From: an uncultured Lachnospiraceae bacterium
GTDB taxonomy: Bacteria > Bacillota > Clostridia > Lachnospirales > Lachnospiraceae
Assembly (NCBI GenBank): GCA_958428365.1
Contig: CAUAFT010000020.1
Coordinates: forward strand, 1 to 39,626
Length of the DNA stretch: 39,626 nt
Direction: 5' to 3'
Shown here: piece by piece, positions 25,238-33,810 of the stretch
How positions within the stretch are numbered: position 1 is the stretch's first letter
Layout: each line of letters begins with the position of its first letter
Translations under genes and position numbers: made by a program
The notes under the pieces: model-generated
What the model was told of the DNA's origin: nothing
The model's input: only the letters and a program-made list of their open reading frames with translations
The model's database searches: none

Positions 25238-25296
25238 CCTCGCGGCAGTCGCCAAATGGACATGCAAGCATGTTCACTTGGCTCGTTGCTCGCGGG
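25238..25296. repeat. 59-bp imperfect palindrome (REP-like element)
   Basis: A near-palindrome centred on ACATGC-AA-GCATGT (25259-25272). Further pairs outward are GCCAA/TTGGC and CGCG/CGCG, capped by CCC/GGG. It is much richer in GC than the surrounding intergenic DNA, sits between two hairpins, and has no coding frame. This is the look of a dispersed palindromic repeat, though only one copy is in the window. Confidence 0.65.
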
Positions 25297-25301
25297 AATA
25301 A

Positions 25302-25339
25302 AATGGACGCAGGAATCTGTCTCTGCGTCCATTCTTTTT
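25302..25339. terminator. Terminator between acs and the convergent alpha-glucosidase gene
   Basis: AATGGACGCAG (25302-25312) pairs with CTGCGTCCATT (25323-25333), followed by CTTTTTCTT. It serves as a + strand terminator and may also stop - strand transcription. Confidence 0.8.
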
Positions 25340-25386
25340 CTTATATTCAATATTTTACATCTGGCGAATATCAACCAAAAAGTATA

Positions 25387-27072
25387 TCACATCTCCAAAA
25401 TCACAGCCTCACAGCTTTGAAGCGCCATTCCTCTCTCCAAGCCTCCTGCTTCCAGATTCTTTGCCTGCTTGCCATTAGATAACAATACCTTTTTAACAGA
25501 GTCTTTCAGCGGAAGGCAGACCTCCTCCGTTCCAAAATTCGCAGCAATCAAAATCCTCTGTCCATTCCCCTCTCTGGTAAACGCCATAATATTCTCATAT
25601 TCCAGATACTTCGGCTCTATCTTGCCATATGTCAGAACTTCCCTGTATTCCTCAGACTTCCGAAGTGCAATCAGCTTCTTATAATAATTCCATAGGGAAT
25701 CCTCCCTGCGCAGCTGCTCCTCCACATTGATCTGCGTATAATTCGGATTTACCTTAAGCCACGGTGTCCCTGTTGAGAATCCCCCATTCTTTTCTCCATT
25801 CCACTGCATCGGCGTTCTCGCATTATCCCGGCTGTAATGATAGCAGCACTCCAGAGCTTCCTCATCCGATAACCCTGCATTTTTGGCAAGCTGATACTGA
25901 TCCAACGTATTAATATCATTATACTCTTCCAAGGACTCCATCCGGCAGTTTTCCATCCCAATCTCCTGTCCCTGGTATAAAAACGGAAGTCCCCGGAGCA
26001 TCATCATGATCGTTGCAAGCATCTTCTTCCCATCCTCATTTTGGGCATGGAGAGGCAGATAAGTCGAGACTCCCCTGGGCTCATCGTGATTCTCAATAAT
26101 ATTCGCCTGAAACCCAACATTCAGACAATCCATCTGTCCCTTAAAAATCGTCTCTCTCCACTGGGAGAATTGCACCGGCTTCGCATCATACCATCCATGC
26201 TCGCCCTTCGTCAAAAGATGTGTCCCAAAATCAAATATCGTAGAAAAACATCCCTTATCCCCAATATAATTTTCAATGCTCTTCTGCTCATTAAAGAGCT
26301 CCGCAATGGAAAAGGCATCATATTTCTCAAAGGTATTCCTCTTTAGATCCATCAAAAGCTCTTCCACCCCTTTGGCGGATTCCACCATCTTCGTAACTGC
26401 TACCAGCCCATCTTCCCCATCTGCCGGAAAATCAGGAAAATTAAGATCCTTTTGAATATTGATAATGGCGTCGATCCGAAATCCCGCAAGTCCCTTATCC
26501 AGCCACCAATTCACCATCTGATAGACCTCTTGGCGCACCTTCGGATTGTTCCAGTTCAGATCCGGCTGTTCCTTCGCAAAAGCATGAAAATAATAGAGAT
26601 TCGTATCCGGGATCGGTTCCCAGACGCTTCCTCCAAAATAGGATCTGTAATTTCCCGACGGGGGATTTCCGTCCCCTCTTCCTTCCCGGATATAGAAATA
26701 ATCCCCATATTCCCCCTTCGGGTCCTTCAACGCCTTTTTGAACCACTCATGCTGATCGGAGCAGTGGTTGACCACCAGATCCATCACAATATACATCTGA
26801 CGCTTCTTCGCCTCCCGCAAAAGCTCGTCAAAATCCTCCATGGTTCCAAATTCCGGCGCAATGGCATAATAGTCCGAAATATCATACCCCTGATCCACAA
26901 AGGGAGATTTATAAACAGGGGAGATCCAGATGAGATCAATTCCAAGCTCCTTTAAATAATCCAGCTTTTGGATGATACCGCGGATATCGCCAATGCCGTC
27001 TCCATTGGTATCATAAAAACTCTTTGGATAAATCTGATATGCAATTTTTTCGTGCCACCATTTCCGTTCCAT
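25387..27072 (-). CDS. Alpha-glucosidase, GH13 (oligo-1,6-glucosidase type)
   Basis: A 561-residue cytoplasmic GH13 enzyme that hydrolyses alpha-1,6 or alpha-1,4 glucosidic bonds in short oligosaccharides. Conserved regions: DLVVNHCSDQHEWF, GFRIDAIINI with the nucleophile Asp, IAELFNE with the acid/base Glu, and ENHDEPR with the third carboxylate. The start (WWHEKIAYQIYPKSFYDTNGDGIGD) is typical of the MalL/DexB/TreC subgroup. No signal peptide. It could also be a trehalose-6-phosphate hydrolase or dextran glucosidase; no transporter or sugar regulator is adjacent to decide. An extended -10 (TGTTATAGT on the - strand) lies near 27,110, and AAAGGAG precedes the ATG. Confidence 0.92.
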   Translation of the reverse strand: MERKWWHEKIAYQIYPKSFYDTNGDGIGDIRGIIQKLDYLKELGIDLIWISPVYKSPFVDQGYDISDYYAIAPEFGTMEDFDELLREAKKRQMYIVMDLVVNHCSDQHEWFKKALKDPKGEYGDYFYIREGRGDGNPPSGNYRSYFGGSVWEPIPDTNLYYFHAFAKEQPDLNWNNPKVRQEVYQMVNWWLDKGLAGFRIDAIINIQKDLNFPDFPADGEDGLVAVTKMVESAKGVEELLMDLKRNTFEKYDAFSIAELFNEQKSIENYIGDKGCFSTIFDFGTHLLTKGEHGWYDAKPVQFSQWRETIFKGQMDCLNVGFQANIIENHDEPRGVSTYLPLHAQNEDGKKMLATIMMMLRGLPFLYQGQEIGMENCRMESLEEYNDINTLDQYQLAKNAGLSDEEALECCYHYSRDNARTPMQWNGEKNGGFSTGTPWLKVNPNYTQINVEEQLRREDSLWNYYKKLIALRKSEEYREVLTYGKIEPKYLEYENIMAFTREGNGQRILIAANFGTEEVCLPLKDSVKKVLLSNGKQAKNLEAGGLERGMALQSCEAVILEM

Positions 27073-27227
27073 CTGAAATTCTCCTTTACTCTCTGTTTTT
27101 TTCTACTATAACACCTGAAAGAAAAAATTGATATAGTTTTATCCCATGATCCGAATAGGATTTTCCAATCTTTTTTTACGCAACCTCAGAGCTGTAATGC
27201 ATATATTAAACCAAAGGAGGGAAACAC

Positions 27228-27797
27228 ATGAATAAAAAATACAGATTAAGCAATGTCACCAAAGACTACTTAAGTGAATTTTACGATATTTTAAATGATA
27301 TGATCGAGGGAATGACCGAGGCGGAACTGACCTGCAGCATTTCCAACAACTTCATTGTGCAGATGATCCCCCACCATCGCGCCGCAATCGAAATGTCCCA
27401 CAATATCCTGAAATATACCACGAACATTCCCTTACAGGATATCGCCACAAACATCATAGAAGAACAGACCCGAAGCATTAAAAGTATGCAGGAAATCCAA
27501 TGCTCCTGCAGCAAACGAAAAAATTCCAGACAGGATCTCTATCTCTATCAGCGCCGGGTAAACAATATCATGCGCACCATGTTCTTCGAGATGGAAAACG
27601 CCGCCGTCACCAATCAGATCAACGCCAACTTTGTGCGGGAAATGATCCCCCATCACAAGGGAGCTGTCAAAATGTCCAAAAACGCCCTGCAATACGATAT
27701 CTGTCCTGAATTGAGACCGATCCTGGAAGATATCATTACCTCCCAGGAAAAAGGCATCCGGCAGATGCAAAGTCTCCTTCCAAACCTGAAATGCTAA
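27228..27797 (+). CDS. Tandem DUF305 protein
   Basis: A 189-residue protein with two DUF305 units, each with the signature MIPHHxxAxxMS: MIPHHRAAIEMS (about residues 47-58) and MIPHHKGAVKMS (about 142-153). DUF305 is a ferritin-like four-helix fold; the His and Met residues suggest metal binding. Most DUF305 proteins are secreted, but no signal peptide is visible, so this one is likely cytoplasmic. CSC in the linker may add metal ligands. AAGGAGGG precedes the ATG. Its stop codon overlaps the end of the convergent DUF445 gene by 4 nt. Confidence 0.88.
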   Translation: MNKKYRLSNVTKDYLSEFYDILNDMIEGMTEAELTCSISNNFIVQMIPHHRAAIEMSHNILKYTTNIPLQDIATNIIEEQTRSIKSMQEIQCSCSKRKNSRQDLYLYQRRVNNIMRTMFFEMENAAVTNQINANFVREMIPHHKGAVKMSKNALQYDICPELRPILEDIITSQEKGIRQMQSLLPNLKC

Positions 27798-28684
27798 AAC
27801 AATAGATTCACAAGACCCATAATCATTCCCAGAAGTCCTCCCAACCACACCAAAGCGTTCAGTTCCTTTCTGGCAATCTCCATAATCATGACCTCTAACT
27901 CTGCCACGTCGAACTCATTGATCTTATCTTCCACAACTTTTGGAATATTGATCTGCTGGATAAAATGCTCCGCTCTCTCTTCCATAAACGCCTCGTACAC
28001 GATCCAAATCTGATATTTCAATCTCGGAAACTTCTCTTCAACCAATGCTGCCGCCTCGCTCATTGGTTTCTCCATCCAGCTTTCAAAGGAAGAATCCAGA
28101 TATCCGCCGATATATTCGGGACATTTTTCCAGAATCATATTATCAATTTTTACGGAAATCGGCATTTTCGCAGCTTCAATCGCCCCGCCGGCAACCGCCA
28201 TAACCATTGGATTTAAATTGGCTGTCACTTCCTCTATGGCATAATCTAAAAGCACCATACTTAAATTTTCTTCAATCATCTTATTCGCAATAAAAGTACC
28301 GGCTTTTGTGCTGATATCCTCTTCCGCTTTTTGAACCGTATCCTGGAACCCTTTTTCTTCGAGATACTCCTTCAATAACCTGGAATCACCCTTTAGACTC
28401 TCAGCTATTGTATCGAATTTCCGATAAAATGCATTCTGCATTTCCTCCGAACAAAGCGCTTTTGTCATCGTCTCCCCATTCAAAAGCTCATTGCCCACAA
28501 TCTTACCGATCGCCACCGCGATCCGTTCTTTTTCCTTTGGAATCAGTCCCGGTGTAAAGGGAACCCGGAATTTTCCAATTCGAATCTCCTTATGAGGCCG
28601 GAACAACATATGAATCGCAAGTCCATTTGTGATAAGTCCAATAATTCCTCCTATAAGAGGAGCTGCAATGATATGCAAGTTCAT
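27794..28684 (-). CDS. DUF445 family membrane protein (YheB-like)
   Basis: A 296-residue member of DUF445. One membrane helix at the N-terminus (IIAAPLIGGIIGLITNGLAIHMLF) is followed by the family signature RPHKEIRIGKFRVPFTPGLIPKEK. A long helical soluble part and a C-terminal membrane helix (VWLGGLLGMIMGLVNLLF) complete it. The function of the family is unknown; YheB is found in Bacillus. AGAGGAAA precedes the ATG. It is a single gene; its 3' end overlaps the convergent DUF305 gene. Confidence 0.9.
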   Translation of the reverse strand: MNLHIIAAPLIGGIIGLITNGLAIHMLFRPHKEIRIGKFRVPFTPGLIPKEKERIAVAIGKIVGNELLNGETMTKALCSEEMQNAFYRKFDTIAESLKGDSRLLKEYLEEKGFQDTVQKAEEDISTKAGTFIANKMIEENLSMVLLDYAIEEVTANLNPMVMAVAGGAIEAAKMPISVKIDNMILEKCPEYIGGYLDSSFESWMEKPMSEAAALVEEKFPRLKYQIWIVYEAFMEERAEHFIQQINIPKVVEDKINEFDVAELEVMIMEIARKELNALVWLGGLLGMIMGLVNLLF

Positions 28685-28762
28685 TCTATTTCCTCTTTTC
28701 TATATAAATTTCTACATTTTATGAGTATATCACAATTTCCTCATTATAGAAATTATATTATC

Positions 28763-28845
28763 AAAAATAAGCATCCCTATGAAGTTCTATCATCCCTGTC
28801 TATTCAACAGGAAGAATATCACTATGTTAAGGATGCTTATTTTTT
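28763..28845. terminator. Long-loop terminator downstream of the 435-residue secreted protein
   Basis: AAAATAAGCATCC (28764-28776) pairs with GGATGCTTATTTT (28831-28843), with T runs on both strands. The large loop holds an inner CCTGT/ACAGG hairpin. Confidence 0.75.
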
Positions 28846-28853
28846 ACAAAGGA

Positions 28854-30161
28854 TTATTTTTTAATTTTTACACTCTTTGCTGTGCTCCAGCTAGAATAGT
28901 AATTCTTACCCGAAATTTTACTGTAAGTACGAACCTGTACCTTATAAGTAGAACCCTTCTTCAATTTTTTGATAGTTTTGTTCAGGTTCTTGTTTCCTTT
29001 TACTGTAACATTTTTCCAGGAACCGGAGCCTTTTTTATAACGGATGTTATATCCTGTAATGGTTTGGCTCTTCTTTGCTGTAATCTTCAGCGCCTTAGAA
29101 GATGAGTTGGTAACTTTTACGCTGGTCGGCGTTTTCAGCTTACAGGATACACTCTTAGATCCACTCCAGGCAGAATAATAATTCTTACCGGAAGCTGTGC
29201 TGTAAGTACGGACCTGCACTTTGTAAGAACCCGGCGTCAATCCTTTGATCGTCTTGCTCAGATTCTTATTTCCTTTTACTGTAACAGTCTTCCAGGAACC
29301 GGAACCTTTTCTGTAACGAATGTTATATCCTGTGATGGTTCCGCTCTTCTTTGCTGTAACTTTTAACGCATTATAAGATGAAGCCTTCGCTGTCACACTT
29401 GTTGGTCCATCCATTTCATAGGAAACTGTAAAGTTATATACTGCTGAACAATTATCTACCTTTGAAAAACAAAGATAATATGTTCCTTTTTGTAAGGTAT
29501 AAGAAGCTTTATTTCCTCCTGATTTAATATAAAACCCATCCAACTCTTCATCTATTGAATTGTTTACCATTAATAGCACTGTATTTTCATTAGTAATTGC
29601 AGAAATATTCACTTTTCCTGTAGCCGGTACTACTAATTTATAATAATCAATATTATCATTAACAGCCAACTGACCTGTAATCTTCTTATTAAATGGGATT
29701 GCTGCCTGTGATGCTACATCCGAATACATATTATTTTCATATGTATATGTCTCATTTGCGGAAACAAAATGAACAGACACCGTATAATCCGCAACATTAT
29801 GATTATAATCCTGCATAAGATCAAATTCATATTTTCCAGGCACCAAATCATATACTAATTTGCTGGTACCTGTTTTACCCGCGTTAGCTATTGTCTTATA
29901 ATCAGAATCCAACAGTTCCCATCCAAGCCAATGGGTGCTGGTCAAGTTGATCGTAACACGTCCTGCCGTTGGAAGTGTAAAATAATACCTGTTTGTTCCC
30001 CCATTCGCAGTTGTTCCCGAATATGTTTTATCAAAGGACATGGTTGTGCTTGAATCCGCAAGAACCTTCATATCCTTGTTAACCGCAAATGTAAGCATTA
30101 ACGCAAGGGTAAATGCGAACATCCACTTAAAATTGTGTTTCTTGAAAAACTTTTTTTTCAT
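28854..30161 (-). CDS. Secreted surface protein with two C-terminal Fn3-like repeats
   Basis: A 435-residue exported protein. A signal peptide (basic start, hydrophobic FAFTLALMLTFAV, cleavage around VLA-DSS) is followed by two beta-rich domains like bacterial pre-peptidase C-terminal domains (about residues 38-130 and 140-250). Two near-identical Fn3-like repeats of about 92 residues then follow, each with TGYNIRYrKGSGSWK, KVQVRTYS and SGKNYYSxWS. There is no LPXTG anchor. Its role is unknown; adhesion or carbohydrate binding is a guess. It has its own promoter and AGGAGG site and ends at a terminator. Confidence 0.85.
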   Translation of the reverse strand: MKKKFFKKHNFKWMFAFTLALMLTFAVNKDMKVLADSSTTMSFDKTYSGTTANGGTNRYYFTLPTAGRVTINLTSTHWLGWELLDSDYKTIANAGKTGTSKLVYDLVPGKYEFDLMQDYNHNVADYTVSVHFVSANETYTYENNMYSDVASQAAIPFNKKITGQLAVNDNIDYYKLVVPATGKVNISAITNENTVLLMVNNSIDEELDGFYIKSGGNKASYTLQKGTYYLCFSKVDNCSAVYNFTVSYEMDGPTSVTAKASSYNALKVTAKKSGTITGYNIRYRKGSGSWKTVTVKGNKNLSKTIKGLTPGSYKVQVRTYSTASGKNYYSAWSGSKSVSCKLKTPTSVKVTNSSSKALKITAKKSQTITGYNIRYKKGSGSWKNVTVKGNKNLNKTIKKLKKGSTYKVQVRTYSKISGKNYYSSWSTAKSVKIKK

Positions 30162-30200
30162 AAGTAAATCCTCCTGTATATTTTATTTCTATCCTTAACT

Positions 30201-30230
30201 ATTTTAACACCAATATAACTTTTTTATCAA
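30201..30230 (-). promoter_or_regulatory. Promoter of the 435-residue secreted protein gene
   Basis: On the - strand: TTGATA (30225-30230), 18-bp spacer, TAAAAT (30201-30206) preceded by TGT, an extended -10. Confidence 0.65.
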
Positions 30231-30242
30231 ATTTACTTATAC

Positions 30243-30935
30243 TTACTTGTATTTGCTCTTAACGGTGTAGGTGCGCACCCAGCCTCCCCAGCCAAGTTCA
30301 TATGGTCCAAAGCATACTACCGCTTTCTTACCCGATTTTAAATAAAAGTCCAGATTTTTTACATTATTCTTGGTAATCTTGCTGACATCCAAAGATGAAT
30401 CCTGATTCAGAATCTTTTTCTTCAATGTAGATGCAACCTTCGTCGGCTTATCTGCACATACCTGGTCAAGACGTAATTTCTTACCTGTCTTCAAACTAAA
30501 TGTCATACCATATTCATCTGTATTAGAAGCACCGCCGGCATACCAATCTGTTGTAACCTTAATACTTATAATCCCGTTTTTGTTATAAGTCACTTTAGAA
30601 ACTGCCGTATTTGAATATGTAACCGGATACTGACAGTATTTCTTATCCTGTTTTGCATAATCTACCAGTAAATCTCCGCCCTCTAAAAATCTGTTGCAAT
30701 CCTTTTGGATCTCCTTGTTTATTTTTTTAATTGCTTTTGAATTGCCTTTTAATACAACTTTTTTGTAATAACTTTCAACTTTGATCTTTCCATATTTCTT
30801 ATTGATTTCTGTTACCTTTTTTGTTGCAGTTTTCGCCTTTGACGCAGCATTTACGTTCATTGTCGGTATACAGCATACCAATAACAGACATAAGATACTT
30901 ATCAGGGACATTCTTTTTAATCGTTTCTTTGTCAT
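30243..30935 (-). CDS. Secreted DUF3298/DUF4163-like protein
   Basis: A 230-residue exported protein. The signal peptide (SLISILCLLLVCCIPTMNVNA) is followed by a domain resembling those of PdaC and RsiV: paired strands around KVESYYKKVVLKGN, then VSKVTYNKNGIISIKVTTDWYAGGA and the FSLKTGKKLRLDQV turn, and C-terminal FGPYELGWGGW. Such domains occur in anti-sigma factors and wall enzymes, but no enzymatic part is present. It lies 108 nt downstream of the membrane-tethered ECF sigma factor on the same strand, which hints at a common stress pathway. TTGACTTCGG nearby is on the other strand and is not its promoter. Confidence 0.8.
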   Translation of the reverse strand: MTKKRLKRMSLISILCLLLVCCIPTMNVNAASKAKTATKKVTEINKKYGKIKVESYYKKVVLKGNSKAIKKINKEIQKDCNRFLEGGDLLVDYAKQDKKYCQYPVTYSNTAVSKVTYNKNGIISIKVTTDWYAGGASNTDEYGMTFSLKTGKKLRLDQVCADKPTKVASTLKKKILNQDSSLDVSKITKNNVKNLDFYLKSGKKAVVCFGPYELGWGGWVRTYTVKSKYK

Positions 30936-31043
30936 AATTTTTCTCCTTTGCTGTTTTCATTTTTTATGATTGCTATCTAATTTCATTGACTTCGGTTTGC
31001 ATTGTCTGCTTACCTTATAATCAGCTTCCGGAATCGACTGCTC

Positions 31044-33047
31044 CTAATCCAACAAACCTGTAAAACCCTCCTCTCCGCCAACGTTATAGATACCATAAAA
31101 TTCCAGTGTTTCTCCCTCCGGCTCCCCTAAAAAGGCCCAGGAGATAAATTCTTCCGGAAGGTCTGCAATAGGCGTTCCAGGAAGATAGATCATGAATTTC
31201 TCCGCATCATCCAGACCATACGGACTGCTGGCAATATACCGGATGCCATCTTCAAAATACTCTTCTCCTGATGGTCTTTCCTGTTCCAAAGATTCCAGCA
31301 TCATAGAGTATGTATACTCATTTATCTTTTGCGGTGCGGCAAACTTCCCGCTGAAATTACAGATATACTGGGTTCCATTTGGATAGCCCTCTCCGGTACT
31401 TCCCATATCAGAATCATGATAACTACCATAAAAGCTTCCGTCTGCTTCTATATGCAGCTCAGTAGACCAGCCCCCTGCCCCGCTTGAGAACCAGAATGTA
31501 TCCGGCAATGTACCAAACAGCTCTGCTCCATCCTTTTCCTGCTCTGTTTCAGCAACATTTCCTTCGGCGTTAGGATCTCTGTCTGTAATACTGACGACTC
31601 TGTATGTACCGTTTTCTATTTTTCTTAAAAGCGCTGTTTTATACGCGATCTCCTGCTGCTCTTCTCCAGTATCATCATTTATCCTCCAGGTCTCAACCTG
31701 ATATTCAACTGTAAGCTCTTCTCCCTTTAGGGTCGCCTTCTGAATCTCAGCCGTCTTAGTTGTACCTGGTTCTACAATAAGGATTGATAATACATCTCCT
31801 GATACCTTTACCTTGTCATATTTATCATTATCCTGTTCCGTAAATGGCGCATCTGTGAGCACAGCTAAAAAGTTATTTACCTCTGAGAGATCATAATCTA
31901 CCCATCCATCCCCATCATCATTTTTTCCTTCAAGACCGGTCTGATCGTAATTACCGCTCATATTTACCCGGAACATCAGCTCGCACAGATCCTCCATGGA
32001 AGGATTGCTGTCTGTCATCTGCTGAGGACCGTAGGATAATATAAATTCAAACTGTTCCTTCGTAAGATTTCCTGCTAAAAGAGATTGATACTGTTCATCC
32101 GTAACTTCCTGCTCTGTAATTTTCTCTTTTTCTGTCTCTTCTTTTTTCTGTTTATCTGTTTCCTCTACAATTTTTTCAGGAGAGACATCGCTATGATCTT
32201 TTTGATGATTCATCACTACACCTGTGATGCCTGCGGCTACAAGACAGATCCCTATACCTGCCGCTGCTGCCTTTCCCGCAAGGGTATGAAGGAACCCCTT
32301 TTTTACCGCCTCGGAAGACATCTTTGCACCCGCTGTCTGAAGCATGGATGTCTGCTTAACAGAACTCATAATATGGTCTGCCATGGCTTTTCCCGCTGCA
32401 TCAAATACTCCCTGGGCTGCTAGAGACTCTTCCTCTGACTTAAGCAGATATAAAAGAAGGGCAACAGGAGCAAAGCCATACAACTTGTATCCTTTTTTCT
32501 GTAATTCTTCTGCTTTTAGCTTAATATACTTTCTTCCATAATTCAATCTTGACTTTACTGTGTTTTCGGAACATCCAAGAGCTTCTGCTATTTCACTGAT
32601 ACTGTGACCCTCTATATGAAACATCAGAATACACATTCTCTGTTCTTCTGGCAGAGAATCAATCAGTTCCTGTACAAGCTCCTGAGTCTCCTTTTGCGAA
32701 TATGCAATTTCCGGCTGATTCTGTACGTTCTCATCTTCTATCTCGTACTCAAATTCTTCTTCCTCAATATCTGTAAAAAGTATTGGATTCTGCTTTTTCA
32801 ATGCATTTTTCGCGGTATTCGCAACAATCATTCCAAACCATGGGGAAAAACTTTCGGGATTTTCCAATGTATCCAGTTTTGAAAATGCTTTTATATACGC
32901 ATCCTGCAATACATCCTTTGCCGCTTCCTCATTCTGCATGTACTTCAATGCAAGATAATACTTACTTTTATAAGTCTCTTCATACAGGAAGTTAAATCCG
33001 GACTCCTCCCCATCTTTCGCCAATTTCACTGCCTCTATGTAATTCAT
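31044..33047 (-). CDS. ECF sigma factor fused to a membrane anchor and extracytoplasmic domain
   Basis: A 667-residue protein. Residues 1-90 hold sigma region 2 (YYLALKYMQNEEAAKDVLQDAYIKAF), and about 120-180 hold sigma region 4 with its HTH (EGHSISEIAEALGCSENTVKSRL). A membrane helix lies at about 258-279 (AAAAGIGICLVAAGITGVVM). A long acidic, beta-rich domain (about 285-667) should face outside. A sigma factor of this size is unusual: the C-terminal part may act as a built-in sensor that holds or releases the sigma domains. No separate anti-sigma gene is adjacent. AAAGGAAAAGG precedes the ATG at 33047. Confidence 0.88.
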   Translation of the reverse strand: MNYIEAVKLAKDGEESGFNFLYEETYKSKYYLALKYMQNEEAAKDVLQDAYIKAFSKLDTLENPESFSPWFGMIVANTAKNALKKQNPILFTDIEEEEFEYEIEDENVQNQPEIAYSQKETQELVQELIDSLPEEQRMCILMFHIEGHSISEIAEALGCSENTVKSRLNYGRKYIKLKAEELQKKGYKLYGFAPVALLLYLLKSEEESLAAQGVFDAAGKAMADHIMSSVKQTSMLQTAGAKMSSEAVKKGFLHTLAGKAAAAGIGICLVAAGITGVVMNHQKDHSDVSPEKIVEETDKQKKEETEKEKITEQEVTDEQYQSLLAGNLTKEQFEFILSYGPQQMTDSNPSMEDLCELMFRVNMSGNYDQTGLEGKNDDGDGWVDYDLSEVNNFLAVLTDAPFTEQDNDKYDKVKVSGDVLSILIVEPGTTKTAEIQKATLKGEELTVEYQVETWRINDDTGEEQQEIAYKTALLRKIENGTYRVVSITDRDPNAEGNVAETEQEKDGAELFGTLPDTFWFSSGAGGWSTELHIEADGSFYGSYHDSDMGSTGEGYPNGTQYICNFSGKFAAPQKINEYTYSMMLESLEQERPSGEEYFEDGIRYIASSPYGLDDAEKFMIYLPGTPIADLPEEFISWAFLGEPEGETLEFYGIYNVGGEEGFTGLLD

Positions 33048-33267
33048 TGCCTTTTCCTTTCTTACCTATATTAATATTAACTATTTTCTTATCATTCCAT
33101 ATCCAACTGGTTTATGTGCGTTTTCACCCCCTTTCTGCTATCCACATAACTAAGACAACAAAAAGAGGCAAAAAGTTTTAATTATTACAATATAATTTTA
33201 AAACATTTTGTTTTAATTTACAATATCAAAAAATTAATACTTTATACTGACAATAGGTGATAATAAT

Positions 33268-33495
33268 ATGTCAGAAAAAGAACTTCGCTATCCACACATT
33301 AGAGAATTAAGAGAGGACGCTGGATTATCACAGGCTGACATTGCTAAAATTTTGAATTGTTCACAAGTAACATATTCGTATTATGAGATAGGCAAACGTG
33401 ATATTCCAACAGAAATACTAATTAATTTAGCCAAATACTATAACTGTCCTGTCGATTATTTATTAGGTCTAACCAAACAAAAGAAGCCATATTGA
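33268..33495 (+). CDS. Small XRE-family regulator
   Basis: A 75-residue Cro/CI-type HTH protein consisting of little more than the DNA-binding domain: IRELREDAGLSQADIAKIL, recognition part CSQVTYSYYEIGKRDIP, then LINLAKYYNCPVDYLLGLT. The ribosome binding site is a weak AGGTGAT. It is divergent from the ECF sigma gene, with a 220-bp AT-rich region between, so it might control that gene or only itself. Its stop codon lies inside a long terminator hairpin. Confidence 0.9.
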   Translation: MSEKELRYPHIRELREDAGLSQADIAKILNCSQVTYSYYEIGKRDIPTEILINLAKYYNCPVDYLLGLTKQKKPY

Positions 33496-33550
33496 ATAAG
33501 CCGCTCGTTATTTAAAAATTCGATGCATTGCTTATTCATATGGCTTCTTT
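33481..33550 (+). terminator. Terminator overlapping the XRE gene stop codon
   Basis: A 20-bp stem with one bulge: 33481-33501 (AAGAAGCCAT...) pairs with 33530-33549 (...ATGGCTTCTT), followed by T. The stop codon TGA at 33493-33495 is inside the left arm. Confidence 0.75.
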
Positions 33551-33602
33551 AAGGATGCATCCGCAACAACCGGATTCAAAAAAGAAAATTATAAAAGGGC
33601 GC

Positions 33603-33631
33603 TTGAAAAAATCAAACACCCAGTGTATAAT
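33603..33631 (+). promoter_or_regulatory. Promoter of the candidate antitoxin RNA
   Basis: TTGAAA (33603-33608), 17-bp spacer, TATAAT (33626-33631). No translatable gene follows; the first structure downstream is the hairpin shared with the toxin gene. Confidence 0.7.
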
Positions 33632-33637
33632 CAAGAC

Positions 33638-33740
33638 AAGAAAGGTATTCAGATACAAAATCTGATGCCCTCAGTTAAAAATTGCTAAAAATAAGAATAG
33701 CATCCAAACTTTAGGCGGTCCGGATGCTATTTCTTATTAT
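33638..33740 (+). ncRNA. Candidate antisense RNA antitoxin (type I system)
   Basis: The promoter at 33603-33631 predicts a short RNA starting near 33638. It would run into the inverted repeat at 33690-33738, where it is complementary to the 3' end of the toxin mRNA, including its stop codon. This 3'-overlap layout is that of TxpA/RatA and BsrG/SR4 in Bacillus. The + strand side of the hairpin has only a weak T run, so the 3' end is uncertain and the RNA could extend further across the toxin gene. A start-less frame of about 60 codons (33502-33688) also lies here but has no ATG. Confidence 0.55.
33690..33738. terminator. Terminator of the toxin mRNA, shared with the antisense RNA
   Basis: AATAAGAATAGCATCC (33690-33705) pairs with GGATGCTATTTCTTATT (33722-33738, one bulge). 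On the - strand a run of five T follows directly. The toxin stop codon lies within the stem. Confidence 0.78.
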
Positions 33741-33810
33741 GTCGGTTATCTATGTATGTCAATGCCGCAAATACTACCAGCAATAAAGTCAAAACTTCCA
33801 TTGTGTTCAT
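33727..33810 (-). CDS. Small hydrophobic peptide, holin-like type I toxin candidate
   Basis: A 27-residue peptide: a short start (MNTME), one hydrophobic helix (VLTLLLVVFAALTYI) and a basic tail (DNRHNKK). Size, single membrane helix and charged end match the holin-like toxins of Firmicutes related to TxpA/BsrG. GGAGG lies 9 nt before the ATG at 33810; another ATG two codons upstream (33816) is too close to that site. An extended -10 (TGATAGAAT) lies at 33852-33860 on the - strand. The convergent antisense RNA candidate supports a toxin-antitoxin role. Toxicity is inferred, not shown. Confidence 0.75.
   Translation of the reverse strand: MNTMEVLTLLLVVFAALTYIDNRHNKK

Noticed and set aside
33100..33150. 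Possible 11-codon leader peptide (GTG start after AAAGGGGG) upstream of the ECF sigma gene
   Set aside because: The purine-rich stretch touches the GTG, so spacing is wrong, and nothing else supports translation.
33502..33688. Open stretch of about 60 codons ending PSVKNC
   Set aside because: It has no start codon or ribosome binding site and begins right after a stop inside a terminator. It could be a gene remnant, but the promoter inside it fits an RNA gene better.
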